Source: Bacilli bacterium (GTDB taxonomy: Bacteria; Bacillota_I; Bacilli_A; RF39; UBA660). Taken from it: a DNA stretch of 43,248 bases. The translations under genes were made by a program, and so were the position numbers. The DNA lies in the NCBI GenBank assembly GCA_017397685.1, contig JAFQID010000020.1, positions 1-43,248 of the forward strand. Reading direction: 5' to 3'. Under the pieces are notes generated by a model. The model did no database searches. It saw nothing but the letters and a program-made list of their open reading frames with translations, and was not told where the DNA came from. Positions within the stretch are counted from its first letter, which is position 1. Every line of letters begins with the position of its first letter. Positions 36,554 through 43,248 of the stretch are shown here, piece by piece.

Positions 36554-37201
36554 ATGAATTTAATTTTAATTGCGCCGCCTGCGGCTGGTAAGGGAACACT
36601 TGCTAATGATATACATGAAAAATATGGAAATATTTGTATATCCGCTGGTGAGCTTCTTAGGGGTGTAGATCCTGAAACTGAAATTGGTAAGATGATAAGG
36701 GATTTACAATCTAGAAGGGAACTTGTGAATGACGAGTTAGTTAATAAATTAATTGAGGAAAGATTATCTTGTGATGATATTAAGAATGGTTTTATTCTTG
36801 ATGGGTATCCAAGGCATATGCCTCAAGTTGATTTGATTGAGGAAACTTTAGAAAAATTAAATTTAAATGTTGATTATGCTGTTGTTTTGAATGTTGATTA
36901 TGAGGTTGCTCTTAAGAGAACACTTGGAAGGAAGATTTGTCCAAAGTGTAAAAAGTCTTATAATGAACTTACTGATGTAAATAATCCTAAGGTTAGTGGT
37001 TTATGTGATGATTGTAATGAAGTATTAGTTTCTAGAAATGATGATAATGAGGAAACTTTTAAAAAAGGATTTGATTTATATTATGAAATTAGTACTCCTG
37101 TTATAGAGTATTATAAATCTATAGGTAAACTTATTGAAATTGATGCTAATAGAAATGCTGAGGATGTTTTTGCTGATGTAGAGTTAAAGGTATTTAAATG
37201 A
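36554..37201 (+). CDS. adk: Adenylate kinase
   Basis: Converts ATP and AMP to two ADP. A 215-residue long-form enzyme: P-loop APPAAGKGTL, LDGYPRH with the AMP-site Arg, and a zinc LID with C-x2-C (CPKCKKSY) and a second C-x2-C (LCDDC). P-loop Ala-Ala replaces the common Gly-Ala. It overlaps map by ATGA. Confidence 0.96.
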   Translation: MNLILIAPPAAGKGTLANDIHEKYGNICISAGELLRGVDPETEIGKMIRDLQSRRELVNDELVNKLIEERLSCDDIKNGFILDGYPRHMPQVDLIEETLEKLNLNVDYAVVLNVDYEVALKRTLGRKICPKCKKSYNELTDVNNPKVSGLCDDCNEVLVSRNDDNEETFKKGFDLYYEISTPVIEYYKSIGKLIEIDANRNAEDVFADVELKVFK

Positions 37202-37950
37202 TAACGGTAAAGAATGATGATGAAATAAAGTACATGGAATATTCTGGAAAAGTAACTTATGAAGTTTTGATGGAACTTAAGAATGTTATTAAACCAGGAA
37301 TTAGTACTTTAGATATTGATAAGTTTGTTTATGAATATATTAAATCTAAAGATTGTGAGCCTGCATTTTTAGGGTATGATGGTTTTCCAGCAAGTGCATG
37401 TGTTAGTATTAATGATGTGGTTGTTCATGGAATACCAAGTAGTAATGATATTCTTAAAGATGGAGATATAGTTTCTGTAGATGTAGGAAGTATTTATAAA
37501 GGTTATTATAGTGATAGTGCTTATACTTACATAGTTGGAAATGTAAGTGATAATGTAAAAAAGTTTGTTTATAACACAAGAGAAGCTTTATATAATGGTT
37601 TATCTGTTATTAAAGAAGGTGTTAGTTTAAATGAGGTATGTAAGTCTATTGAAAGTATTGCTAAGGCAAATGGATATGGTGTGATAAGAGAACTTACTGG
37701 CCATGGGGTTGGTAAAGATTTACATGAGGATCCTTATATACCAAATTATAGTAATGATGAGTGCAAAGATATTATTCTTAAAGCTGGGAATACTTTAGCT
37801 ATTGAGCCAATGTTTTCTATGGGTAATAAAGATGTATGGCTTTTAGAAAATGGATGGAGTATTGCAACGCAAGATAATAGCTTATGTGCACATTTTGAAC
37901 ATACTGTCCTTGTTACAAAGGATGGATATAAAATATTAACGGGAGAGTGA
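37198..37950 (+). CDS. map: Methionine aminopeptidase type I
   Basis: Removes N-terminal Met from new proteins. The 250-residue pita-bread enzyme keeps the ligands: His in VVHGIPS, Asp in VSVDVGS and YYSDSAYT, His in LTGHGVGK, Glu in AIEPMFS and FEHTVLV. It lacks the N-terminal zinc extension. It stops with TGA, evidence for the standard code. Confidence 0.97.
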   Translation: MITVKNDDEIKYMEYSGKVTYEVLMELKNVIKPGISTLDIDKFVYEYIKSKDCEPAFLGYDGFPASACVSINDVVVHGIPSSNDILKDGDIVSVDVGSIYKGYYSDSAYTYIVGNVSDNVKKFVYNTREALYNGLSVIKEGVSLNEVCKSIESIAKANGYGVIRELTGHGVGKDLHEDPYIPNYSNDECKDIILKAGNTLAIEPMFSMGNKDVWLLENGWSIATQDNSLCAHFEHTVLVTKDGYKILTGE

Positions 37951-37953
37951 ATA

Positions 37954-38175
37954 ATGGCCAAACAAAAAGACGGTTATATTGAACTTGAAGGAAAGGTACT
38001 TGAAGTTTTACCTGGAGGAGACTTTAAGGTTGAACTTGATAATGGGCATATAGTAGAAGCTCATGTTTCTGGAAAAATGCGAATGAACATGATTCGTATT
38101 TATCCGGGTGATACTGTGCTTATGGAAGTACCAATATGTGATTTAAAACATGGGCGAATAATTTATAGAAAGTAA
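37954..38175 (+). CDS. infA: Translation initiation factor IF-1
   Basis: A 73-residue OB-fold factor that blocks the A site during initiation. [23 protein letters not shown] and [15 protein letters not shown] are typical. Three bases after map; full length. Confidence 0.97.
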   Translation: MAKQKDGYIELEGKVLEVLPGGDFKVELDNGHIVEAHVSGKMRMNMIRIYPGDTVLMEVPICDLKHGRIIYRK

Positions 38176-38189
38176 TGGAGGGATTAAAC

Positions 38190-38303
38190 ATGAAAGTAAG
38201 ACCATCAGTTAAGAAAATTTGTGATAAGTGTAAAATTATCAAAAGAAAAGGTAAAGTTTGGGTAATATGTGAAAACCCTAAACATAAACAAAGACAAGGT
38301 TAG
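38190..38303 (+). CDS. rpmJ: Ribosomal protein L36
   Basis: A 37-residue zinc protein of the large subunit, starting [15 protein letters not shown] and ending [10 protein letters not shown]. Zinc ligands C11, C14, C27 and H32 are all present, so it is the zinc-binding form. GGAGG is 7 bases upstream. Confidence 0.97.
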   Translation: MKVRPSVKKICDKCKIIKRKGKVWVICENPKHKQRQG

Positions 38304-38311
38304 GAGGATTT

Positions 38312-38677
38312 ATGGCACGTATTAAAAATATTGATTTACCAAAAGATAAAAGAGTTGTTATAGGACTTACTTATATTTATGGTATTGGGCCATCTAGAGC
38401 CAAAAAGATTTGTGCTGATGCTGGTGTAAATGAAAGTACTAGAGTTCATGCTTTAACTAATGATGAAATTAGTCGTTTAAGAGTTGAGGCTGATAAGTAT
38501 GTTTTAGTTGGAGACTTAAAAAGAGAAGTTGAAATGAATATTAAAACTAAAATGGAAATTAATTCTTATCAAGGTATTAGACATAAAAAAGGGTTACCAG
38601 TTAGAGGACAAAGAACTAGTAGAAATGCTAGAACACGTAAAGGTAAAGGCAAGACAATTGCTAATAAGAAGAAATAG
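38312..38677 (+). CDS. rpsM: Ribosomal protein S13
   Basis: A 121-residue head protein with a C-terminal tail reaching t[34 protein letters not shown] and [18 protein letters not shown] are diagnostic. TAGGAGG lies in the rpmJ stop region. Confidence 0.98.
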   Translation: MARIKNIDLPKDKRVVIGLTYIYGIGPSRAKKICADAGVNESTRVHALTNDEISRLRVEADKYVLVGDLKREVEMNIKTKMEINSYQGIRHKKGLPVRGQRTSRNARTRKGKGKTIANKKK

Positions 38678-38689
38678 GAGGGATAACTT

Positions 38690-39073
38690 ATGGCTTATAA
38701 TAGAAGAAAAAGAAAAGCAAAGAGAGATATCACTGAAGGACAAGCTCATATTCATTCAACATTTAATAATACAATAGTATCAATAACTGATAATAATGGT
38801 GGAGTTATAGCTTGGGCTTCTTCAGGAACTTCTGGATTTAAAGGAAGTAAGAAAAAAACACCTTTTGCTGCTGGTCAAGCTGCTGAAAATGCAGGGAGAA
38901 TAGCTGTAACTGCTGGACTTAAAAAGGTAGAAGTATTTGTTAAAGGTGTTGGTGGTGGAAGAGAAACTGCTATTAGATCACTTCAAACAGCTGGTCTTGA
39001 GATTACTGGAATTACTGATGTTACTCCTGTACCACATAATGGATGTAGACCACCTAAAAGAAGACGTATATAG
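38690..39073 (+). CDS. rpsK: Ribosomal protein S11
   Basis: A 127-residue platform protein. [35 protein letters not shown] and the end [17 protein letters not shown] are invariant features. The Asn-Gly of the end can form isoaspartate in other species. Confidence 0.98.
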   Translation: MAYNRRKRKAKRDITEGQAHIHSTFNNTIVSITDNNGGVIAWASSGTSGFKGSKKKTPFAAGQAAENAGRIAVTAGLKKVEVFVKGVGGGRETAIRSLQTAGLEITGITDVTPVPHNGCRPPKRRRI

Positions 39074-39097
39074 TAAGAGAAAGGGGAATAAATTAAT

Positions 39098-40045
39098 ATG
39101 TTAAAGTTTATTAAACCAGAATACAAAGTTTCTGAATATGTAGAAAGTAATTTTTATGGAAAGTTTGTACTTGAACCACTTGAGAGAGGATTTGGACATA
39201 CTTTAGGTAATGCTCTTAGAAGAGTAATGCTTTCTAGTTTGGAAGGTAGTGCTGTTACTGATATTAAGATTGAAGGAGTAATGCATGAATTTCAAAAAAT
39301 AGATGGTGTTGTTGAGGATGTAACTGAGATTATATTAAATATTAAAAAATTAGTACTTAAAAATCATAGTGAATCTAATCAGATACTTCATTTAAAAGCT
39401 ACTAAAGAAGGAGAAGTTTATGCTAAGGATATTGACATTAATCCTGATGTAGAAATTATTAATCCTGAGTTATTAATAGCGACTATATCTAAAGGTGGAA
39501 GTCTAGATATGACTATGAGCGTTTCTAATGGTAGAGGATATGTAGATGGAAAGATTAATGGTTTAGCTGTTAAAGATGTAGTAGGTGCGATTGGAGTAGA
39601 TTCAATTTATAGTCCTATTGAAAGAATCAGTTATGATGTTGAAAACGCTCGTGTTGGGCAAAGCGAAAATTATGATAAGCTTGTTATGAATATTTGGACT
39701 AATGGTTCTATAAAACCAGAGGAAGCAATTTCTAAAGCTGCTAAAATAATTATAGATTATTTTGAGGTAATAACTGATTTACATAATTTAACAGGTCTTG
39801 AAAGTATTCTTGCGGATAAAGAAGAGAATGCTGTTCAAAAAACTTTAGAAACTCCAATAGAAGAATTAGATCTATCTGTTAGAGCTTACAATTGTTTAAA
39901 AAGAGATGGAGTTCACACTCTTCAAGATTTGACCGCTAAAACTGAAACTGAAATGATGAAAATACGTAATCTTGGAAAGAAATCTTTAAAAGAAGTTCTT
40001 GATAAGGTTAAAGAAATGGGACTTAAGTTCCGTGATGAAGATTAG
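39098..40045 (+). CDS. rpoA: RNA polymerase alpha subunit
   Basis: A 315-residue subunit. The N-terminal assembly domain has FVLEPLERGFGHTLGNALRR and the C-terminal domain (about 250-315) has DLSVRAYNCLKRDGVHTLQ and RNLGKKSLKEV, which bind UP elements and activators. A-tracts before the rRNA promoter at 42603 may be its site. Confidence 0.98.
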   Translation: MLKFIKPEYKVSEYVESNFYGKFVLEPLERGFGHTLGNALRRVMLSSLEGSAVTDIKIEGVMHEFQKIDGVVEDVTEIILNIKKLVLKNHSESNQILHLKATKEGEVYAKDIDINPDVEIINPELLIATISKGGSLDMTMSVSNGRGYVDGKINGLAVKDVVGAIGVDSIYSPIERISYDVENARVGQSENYDKLVMNIWTNGSIKPEEAISKAAKIIIDYFEVITDLHNLTGLESILADKEENAVQKTLETPIEELDLSVRAYNCLKRDGVHTLQDLTAKTETEMMKIRNLGKKSLKEVLDKVKEMGLKFRDED

Positions 40046-40059
40046 GAGGAAAGTTAATA

Positions 40060-40404
40060 ATGGCTTTATATAGAAAATTAAATAGAGAAACACGCATTAG
40101 AAGAAGTATTCTTTCTAGTTTGACTAAAGATGTACTTCTTAATGGTCATGTTAATACAACTGAGCAAAGAGCTAAGGAAGCTCGTAAGTTTGTTGATAAA
40201 ATGATTACTTACGGTAAAAAAGGTGATCTTGTTTCTAGAAGAAAAGCTTTAGCTTTTCTTAATAATGATAAAGAATTAGTTAAAAAGATATTTGATGAAT
40301 ATGCTGTAAATTATAAGGAAAGAGCTGGAGGATATACTAGAATTATTAAACTTGGCGAGAGAAAAGGCGATGACGCTTTAATCGTTAGATTAGAATTAGT
40401 GTAA
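40060..40404 (+). CDS. rplQ: Ribosomal protein L17
   Basis: A 114-residue tunnel-exit protein. The family start (KLNRETRIRRSILSSLTKD) lacks the common H-R-KLGR form but keeps its pattern; TTEQRAKEARKFVDKMITYGKKG and GGYTRIIKLGERKGD confirm it. Last gene of the operon, before a strong terminator. Confidence 0.96.
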   Translation: MALYRKLNRETRIRRSILSSLTKDVLLNGHVNTTEQRAKEARKFVDKMITYGKKGDLVSRRKALAFLNNDKELVKKIFDEYAVNYKERAGGYTRIIKLGERKGDDALIVRLELV

Positions 40405-40416
40405 TTTATTATAATT

Positions 40417-40455
40417 AAAACTATTAACATTATAATTTTGTTGATAGTTTTTAAA
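40417..40455 (+). terminator. Terminator of the ribosomal operon
   Basis: AAAACTATTAACA pairs with TGTTGATAGTTTT (13 bp, one wobble) around a 9-base loop, followed by T-rich sequence. Confidence 0.88.
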
Positions 40456-40494
40456 TTTCAATATTTTTTACTTTTTTTTATTTATAAAGTGTTG

Positions 40495-40500
40495 TATAAT
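40495..40500 (+). promoter_or_regulatory. -10 box of S41 protease gene
   Basis: TATAAT within GTGTTGTATAAT, the same string as before the CotH operon. No convincing -35. Confidence 0.6.
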
Positions 40501-40527
40501 TATATTGTTAAATAGTTGGAGGCAACA

Positions 40528-41883
40528 ATGGAAAAGAATGAAAAGATAGATAATAATAAGAAAAGTAAAACAAAAGTTATTAAAAAGACTAGTACTTCTA
40601 AGTTAAAGAAGGATAATAAATTAAGTAAAGAAGAAGTTAAAAATGTTAAAAAACAACTTAAAAGTGCTAAATTAGAGGTTGATACGACTTATAAACCAGT
40701 ATCTTTTACTTTAATTGAGGTTATAGTTATTATTTTAATTACTGGTATTGTTGTTAGTATATGTAGTGGTTTGATTGTTTTTAATAATTATGATAAGATT
40801 ATTTCTAATAGTAGTAGTGAAAAGGATAAAATTAGTGAGTTTTTAGAAAGTTATAATCATATATTAGAAAGTTATGTTGAAGATGTTGATGGAGATAAAT
40901 TAATAGATGCTGCGATAAATGGAATGTACAGTTATTTGGGGGATTCTTATAGTGGCTATATTGATAAAGAAACTACTGAGAGTCTTCAAGAACAATTAGA
41001 AGGTAAATATAAGGGTGTAGGTATTGAAATTACAAGCGATTCTGAAAATATTATTATAACTGGTGTATTTGAAGGTTCTCCCGCTGAAAAAGCTGGATTA
41101 ATGGTGGGTGATATTATTACCAAGGTTGATGGTGTAAGTTATATTGGTAAGAGTGCTAGTGATGTTTCGAATGCTATTAAGAAATCTAGTAAGAAGAGTT
41201 TCGAATTAACTTATATTAGAGATGAAAAAGAATATAATGTTGTTGTTAATAAGGAAGAAGTTTATATTGATTCTGTTAATAGTGATGTTATATCTGGTGT
41301 AGGATATATTCAAATTGAAACTTTTTCTGCAACTACAATGGAGCAAGTTAAGAAAAAGATTGATGCTTTTAATGATGATATTAAAAATATTATTATTGAT
41401 GTTAGAAATAACAGTGGTGGTTATTTAAGTAGTGCTTATGAAACTGCGGATTTATTTATAGAAAAAAATAAAATAATATATAAACTAAAAGATAAGGATG
41501 GAAATATAACAAATTATCTTGATAGAAATAAGGTTTATAGAAGTTTTGATAATATAGTTGTTTTGATTAATGAGGCAAGCGCCTCTGCTTCTGAAATATT
41601 AGCTGCTGCATTACAGGAAAGTGCTGGTGCTAAGCTAGTAGGAAAGCAAAGTTTTGGAAAAGGAACTGTTCAAGAAACTGAAGTGTTATCTAGTGGTGCG
41701 ATGGTTAAACATACTTCATCGTATTGGTTAACTCCTAGTGGAAAAAGTATTAATAATATTGGCCTTTCTCCGGATGTGGTAGTTAAACTTGATAATAATA
41801 TTGATAATAATAATCAAAATATAGATAATAATAATCAAAATATAGATAATCAACTTGATAAAGCTATTGAAATTTTAAAATAA
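40528..41883 (+). CDS. CtpA-type S41 peptidase with pilin-like N-terminal segment
   Basis: A 451-residue protease from ATG 40528; an in-frame TTG at 40516 overlaps the GGAGG ribosome site and is rejected. Residues 1-58 are a Lys-rich cytoplasmic tail. Then comes SFTLIEVIVIILITGIVVS, a hydrophobic helix that copies the type IV prepilin start (F, then E at +5), though with Ser instead of Gly before the cut. Next are an S41 N-terminal domain, a PDZ domain (YKGVGIEITSD to about 41250), and the protease core with the VRNNSGGYL loop, catalytic Ser in NEASASASE and Lys in KQSFGKGT. The C-terminus carries a short Asn-rich repeat. It processes or degrades extracytoplasmic proteins; in spore formers CtpB is such a signalling protease. 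Confidence 0.93.
   Translation: MEKNEKIDNNKKSKTKVIKKTSTSKLKKDNKLSKEEVKNVKKQLKSAKLEVDTTYKPVSFTLIEVIVIILITGIVVSICSGLIVFNNYDKIISNSSSEKDKISEFLESYNHILESYVEDVDGDKLIDAAINGMYSYLGDSYSGYIDKETTESLQEQLEGKYKGVGIEITSDSENIIITGVFEGSPAEKAGLMVGDIITKVDGVSYIGKSASDVSNAIKKSSKKSFELTYIRDEKEYNVVVNKEEVYIDSVNSDVISGVGYIQIETFSATTMEQVKKKIDAFNDDIKNIIIDVRNNSGGYLSSAYETADLFIEKNKIIYKLKDKDGNITNYLDRNKVYRSFDNIVVLINEASASASEILAAALQESAGAKLVGKQSFGKGTVQETEVLSSGAMVKHTSSYWLTPSGKSINNIGLSPDVVVKLDNNIDNNNQNIDNNNQNIDNQLDKAIEILK
41800..41841 (+). repeat. 21-base tandem coding repeat
   Basis: Two adjacent 21-base units (41800-41820, 41821-41841) differ at one base and a third is cut short after 9 bases. They encode IDNNNQN twice, then IDNQ, at the C-terminal end of the S41 protease. 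In-frame length changes by slippage are likely. Confidence 0.85.
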
Positions 41884-41891
41884 TAATTATT

Positions 41892-41925
41892 AAGAAATAT
41901 TTTGTTAATAATATTTCTTTTTAAA
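41892..41925 (+). terminator. Terminator after S41 protease gene
   Basis: AAGAAATATT pairs perfectly with AATATTTCTT across an 8-base loop, followed by TTT. Confidence 0.8.
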
Positions 41926-41971
41926 TTTATTGGTTATAAAAAAGTTTATTATATGAAAAAGGAGAATAGTT

Positions 41972-42493
41972 ATGAGTTTAAAAAAAGGTGATATAATTCA
42001 GATTCATTGTTATAAGCATGATGGAACTTTACATAAGGTTTGGGATAAGTCAGTTGTACTTGAAAATAAGAAGGATTGTTTAATTGTTGCTAATGAAAAT
42101 GTTTTAGTTACAAATTTTGATGGAAAATCATGGAGAACTAAAGAGTGTGCTATTTTATTTTTTTATAAAAATAGATGGTTTAATATTATTGCTCAATTTA
42201 AAAAGTTTGGTTTATATTATTATTGTAATATATGTAGTCCTTTTGTAATAGATGGAAATATTTTGAAGTACATTGATTATGATTTAGATTTAAGGGTGTT
42301 TGATAATGGATCTTTTAGGGTTTTAGATAGAGATGAGTATGAAACTAATAGAAGAAAGATGAAATATCCTTTTGAAATTGTGAAAATTATAAGTAAAGAG
42401 CTAAATAATTTAATTAATATGAAAAAAAAGGGTGTTGATCCTTTTAATTTTAATTATGTAAATTTTTATTATAATTTATATAAAAAAATGTAA
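41972..42493 (+). CDS. DUF402 nucleotide phosphatase-like protein
   Basis: A 173-residue soluble protein of the DUF402 family (YgaC/Ntdp type), whose studied members hydrolyse nucleoside di- and triphosphates with divalent metal. The YKHDGTLHKVW start motif, NICSPFVIDG and KYIDYDLDLRVF with its acidic metal-binding residues, and VLDRDEYE are conserved. An AAAAGGAG ribosome site supports the start. It is a single gene between the S41 protease and the rRNA operon. Family is firm, physiological substrate open. Confidence 0.9.
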   Translation: MSLKKGDIIQIHCYKHDGTLHKVWDKSVVLENKKDCLIVANENVLVTNFDGKSWRTKECAILFFYKNRWFNIIAQFKKFGLYYYCNICSPFVIDGNILKYIDYDLDLRVFDNGSFRVLDRDEYETNRRKMKYPFEIVKIISKELNNLINMKKKGVDPFNFNYVNFYYNLYKKM

Positions 42494-42602
42494 TTTTTTG
42501 GGTTGTATAGAATATTATATAATATATAATTTTTTGTTATGTAGTTATTTTTTATGTTTATTAACTTTATTTTATATTTTTTTTGTTTTTTTTAAAAAAG
42601 TG

Positions 42603-42631
42603 TTGACTTTATGATTATCAAGTGGTATATT
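42603..42631 (+). promoter_or_regulatory. rRNA promoter P1
   Basis: TTGACT (42603-42608), 17 bases, then TATATT (42626-42631), with A/T tracts directly upstream. Confidence 0.75.
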
Positions 42632-42638
42632 AATGGGG

Positions 42639-42657
42639 CTACTTCGGAAAGAAGTAG
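42639..42657 (+). other. Hairpin at the P1 transcript start
   Basis: CTACTTC pairs perfectly with GAAGTAG around GGAAA. It lies within the first bases of the P1 transcript, is not followed by a T-run, and is GC-richer than its surroundings; it may stabilise the 5' end. Confidence 0.6.
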
Positions 42658-42738
42658 GCGAAATTCACTGAAATTTACAATGTTTATCAGCTAAAATTAA
42701 ATATTTTGAAAAAAATGTAAAAAAATGTAAAAAAGTTG

Positions 42739-42767
42739 TTGACAATGTAAATTACTCATGATATATT
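42739..42767 (+). promoter_or_regulatory. rRNA promoter P2
   Basis: TTGACA (42739-42744), 17 bases, then TATATT (42762-42767). A perfect -35 with ideal spacing. Confidence 0.82.
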
Positions 42768-42797
42768 ATATGAGCAAACCCAAAAATGAGGTTTGAT

Positions 42798-42814
42798 TGA
42801 TCTTTGAAAACTAA
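42798..42814 (+). promoter_or_regulatory. boxA-like antitermination site
   Basis: TGATCTTTGAAAACTAA about 65 bases before 16S matches the Firmicutes rRNA boxA, where NusB and S10 (NusE) load. Confidence 0.7.
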
Positions 42815-42877
42815 GTAAAATATGAGTTTTGTAGCTAGGATTAAAGTTAAATCAATTCTTTAACAATAAAGACTTTT

Positions 42878-43248
42878 TTTATTGAGAGTTTGATCCTGGC
42901 TCAGGATTAACGCTGGCGGCATGCCTAAGACATGCAAGTCGAACGGAGTACACCACTGAACTTTGAATGAAGCTGATGAGCTTGCTCTGATGTGGAATGA
43001 TTAGGAATGTGGATTCTGTACTTAGTGGCGAACGGGTGAGTAACACGTGGGTTATCTGCCTTTAAGTTGGGGATAACAGTTGGAAACGACTGCTAATACC
43101 GAATGTGCTAGTAATAGTAAAGGAGCTCTAAAGCTTCGCTTAAAGATGAGCCTGCGGCGTATTAGCTTGTTGGTGGGGTAATGGCCTACCAAGGCGACGA
43201 TGCGTAGCCGGACTGAGAGGTTGAACGGCCACACTGGGACTGAGACAC
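42878..43248 (+). rRNA. rrs: 16S ribosomal RNA, 5' part
   Basis: AGAGTTTGATCCTGGCTCAG is the universal 16S start; GCAAGTCGAACGG, GGCGAACGGGTGAGTAACACG and the ACTGGGACTGAGACAC block near the right edge follow in order. About 370 of some 1500 bases are inside the window. The exact 5' end is placed by analogy, within a few bases. The wording GGATTAACGCTGGCGGCATGCC fits the Bacilli/Mycoplasmatota group. Confidence 0.97.

Larger units (their letters stand above)
42494..42877 (+). other. Gene-free rRNA operon upstream region
   Basis: 384 bases with no gene. The first 100 are nearly pure A+T with A- and T-tracts that could bend DNA or act as UP elements. They are followed by two promoters, a hairpin between them, a boxA-like site and the 16S leader, each listed separately. 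Confidence 0.8.

Noticed and set aside
40516-40527. TTG start for the S41 protease
   Set aside because: It overlaps the GGAGG ribosome site that serves the ATG at 40528.
42494-42600. A terminator or small RNA after the DUF402 gene
   Set aside because: The sequence is almost only A and T; the possible pairings are unspecific and no stem with a clear tail stands out.
43052-43234. Minus-strand 60-codon frame
   Set aside because: It lies wholly inside the 16S rRNA gene.
1-43248. CRISPR array, tRNA genes, insertion sequences
   Set aside because: No spaced direct repeats, tRNA-like cloverleaf sequence or transposase was seen on reading; the only direct repeats are short in-frame coding repeats.
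1-43248. Mycoplasma genetic code (UGA as Trp)
   Set aside because: Several certain genes (adk, map, the ADP-ribosylhydrolase) end in TGA at family-typical lengths, and Trp is coded by TGG.

Overview
The window comes from a very AT-rich, low-GC Gram-positive-type bacterium, most likely a gut-type member of the Bacilli/Mycoplasmatota border (RF39-like). The basis is the base composition, the Firmicutes-style S10-spc-alpha operon lacking rpmD, a Zn-ribbon (type Z) S14, a Spo0A homologue, and the 16S rRNA 5' end. UGA is used as a stop codon (for example at the ends of adk, map and the ADP-ribosylhydrolase gene), so this is the standard bacterial code and not the Mycoplasma code. The taxonomic placement is inference from sequence style; no search was run.

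Bases 1-11187 are an antagonism locus. A giant protein, open at the left edge (at least 2360 residues visible), carries two candidate toxin domains at its C-terminal end: a RelA/SpoT-like nucleotidyl-/pyrophosphotransferase domain and, last, an R-S-E-type ADP-ribosyltransferase. Immediately downstream are a 75-residue orphan, an ADP-ribosylglycohydrolase and a stand-alone HD-type alarmone hydrolase. These last two are enzymes expected to reverse the chemistry of the two toxin domains. An extended -10 promoter sits between the toxin and the antidote genes. A separate transcription unit (about 9116-11187) follows, with a tandem WXG-type helical protein, a Cys-containing small helical protein and an NlpC/P60-like cysteine hydrolase with a WXG-like helical N-terminus. 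This unit points to type VII-like secretion. The two-toxin/two-antidote arrangement is the most exciting item in the window.

Bases 11246-18040 are a cell-surface operon: a membrane-anchored protein with lamin-tail, chitobiase-like and CotH-kinase domains, a VTC-like domain protein, a DUF4956 membrane protein, an anchored protein with a repeated RPVI/GDGS-NP module, and a phosphodiester glycosidase (NAGPA-like). Next comes an apparently leaderless gene for a SipW/TasA-type exported surface protein (18086-19636). Its last 120 or so bases have a distinctly higher G+C content and may be a variable cassette.

Bases 19733-26223 hold a P-loop NMP-kinase-like gene with pgk and tpiA, then spo0A (with three 0A-like boxes at exact 10-bp spacing upstream of its promoter), a DUF1846 gene on the minus strand, and gpmI.

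Bases 26283-40455 are one long translation operon: rpsJ-rplC-rplD-rplW-rplB-rpsS-rplV-rpsC-rplP-rpmC-rpsQ-rplN-rplX-rplE-rpsN-rpsH-rplF-rplR-rpsE-rplO-secY-adk-map-infA-rpmJ-rpsM-rpsK-rpoA-rplQ. It is preceded by a strong promoter and a structured leader. After it come a CtpA-type S41 protease with a pilin-like N-terminal segment, a DUF402 phosphatase, and an rRNA operon start with tandem promoters and a boxA-like element; the 16S gene runs off the right edge.
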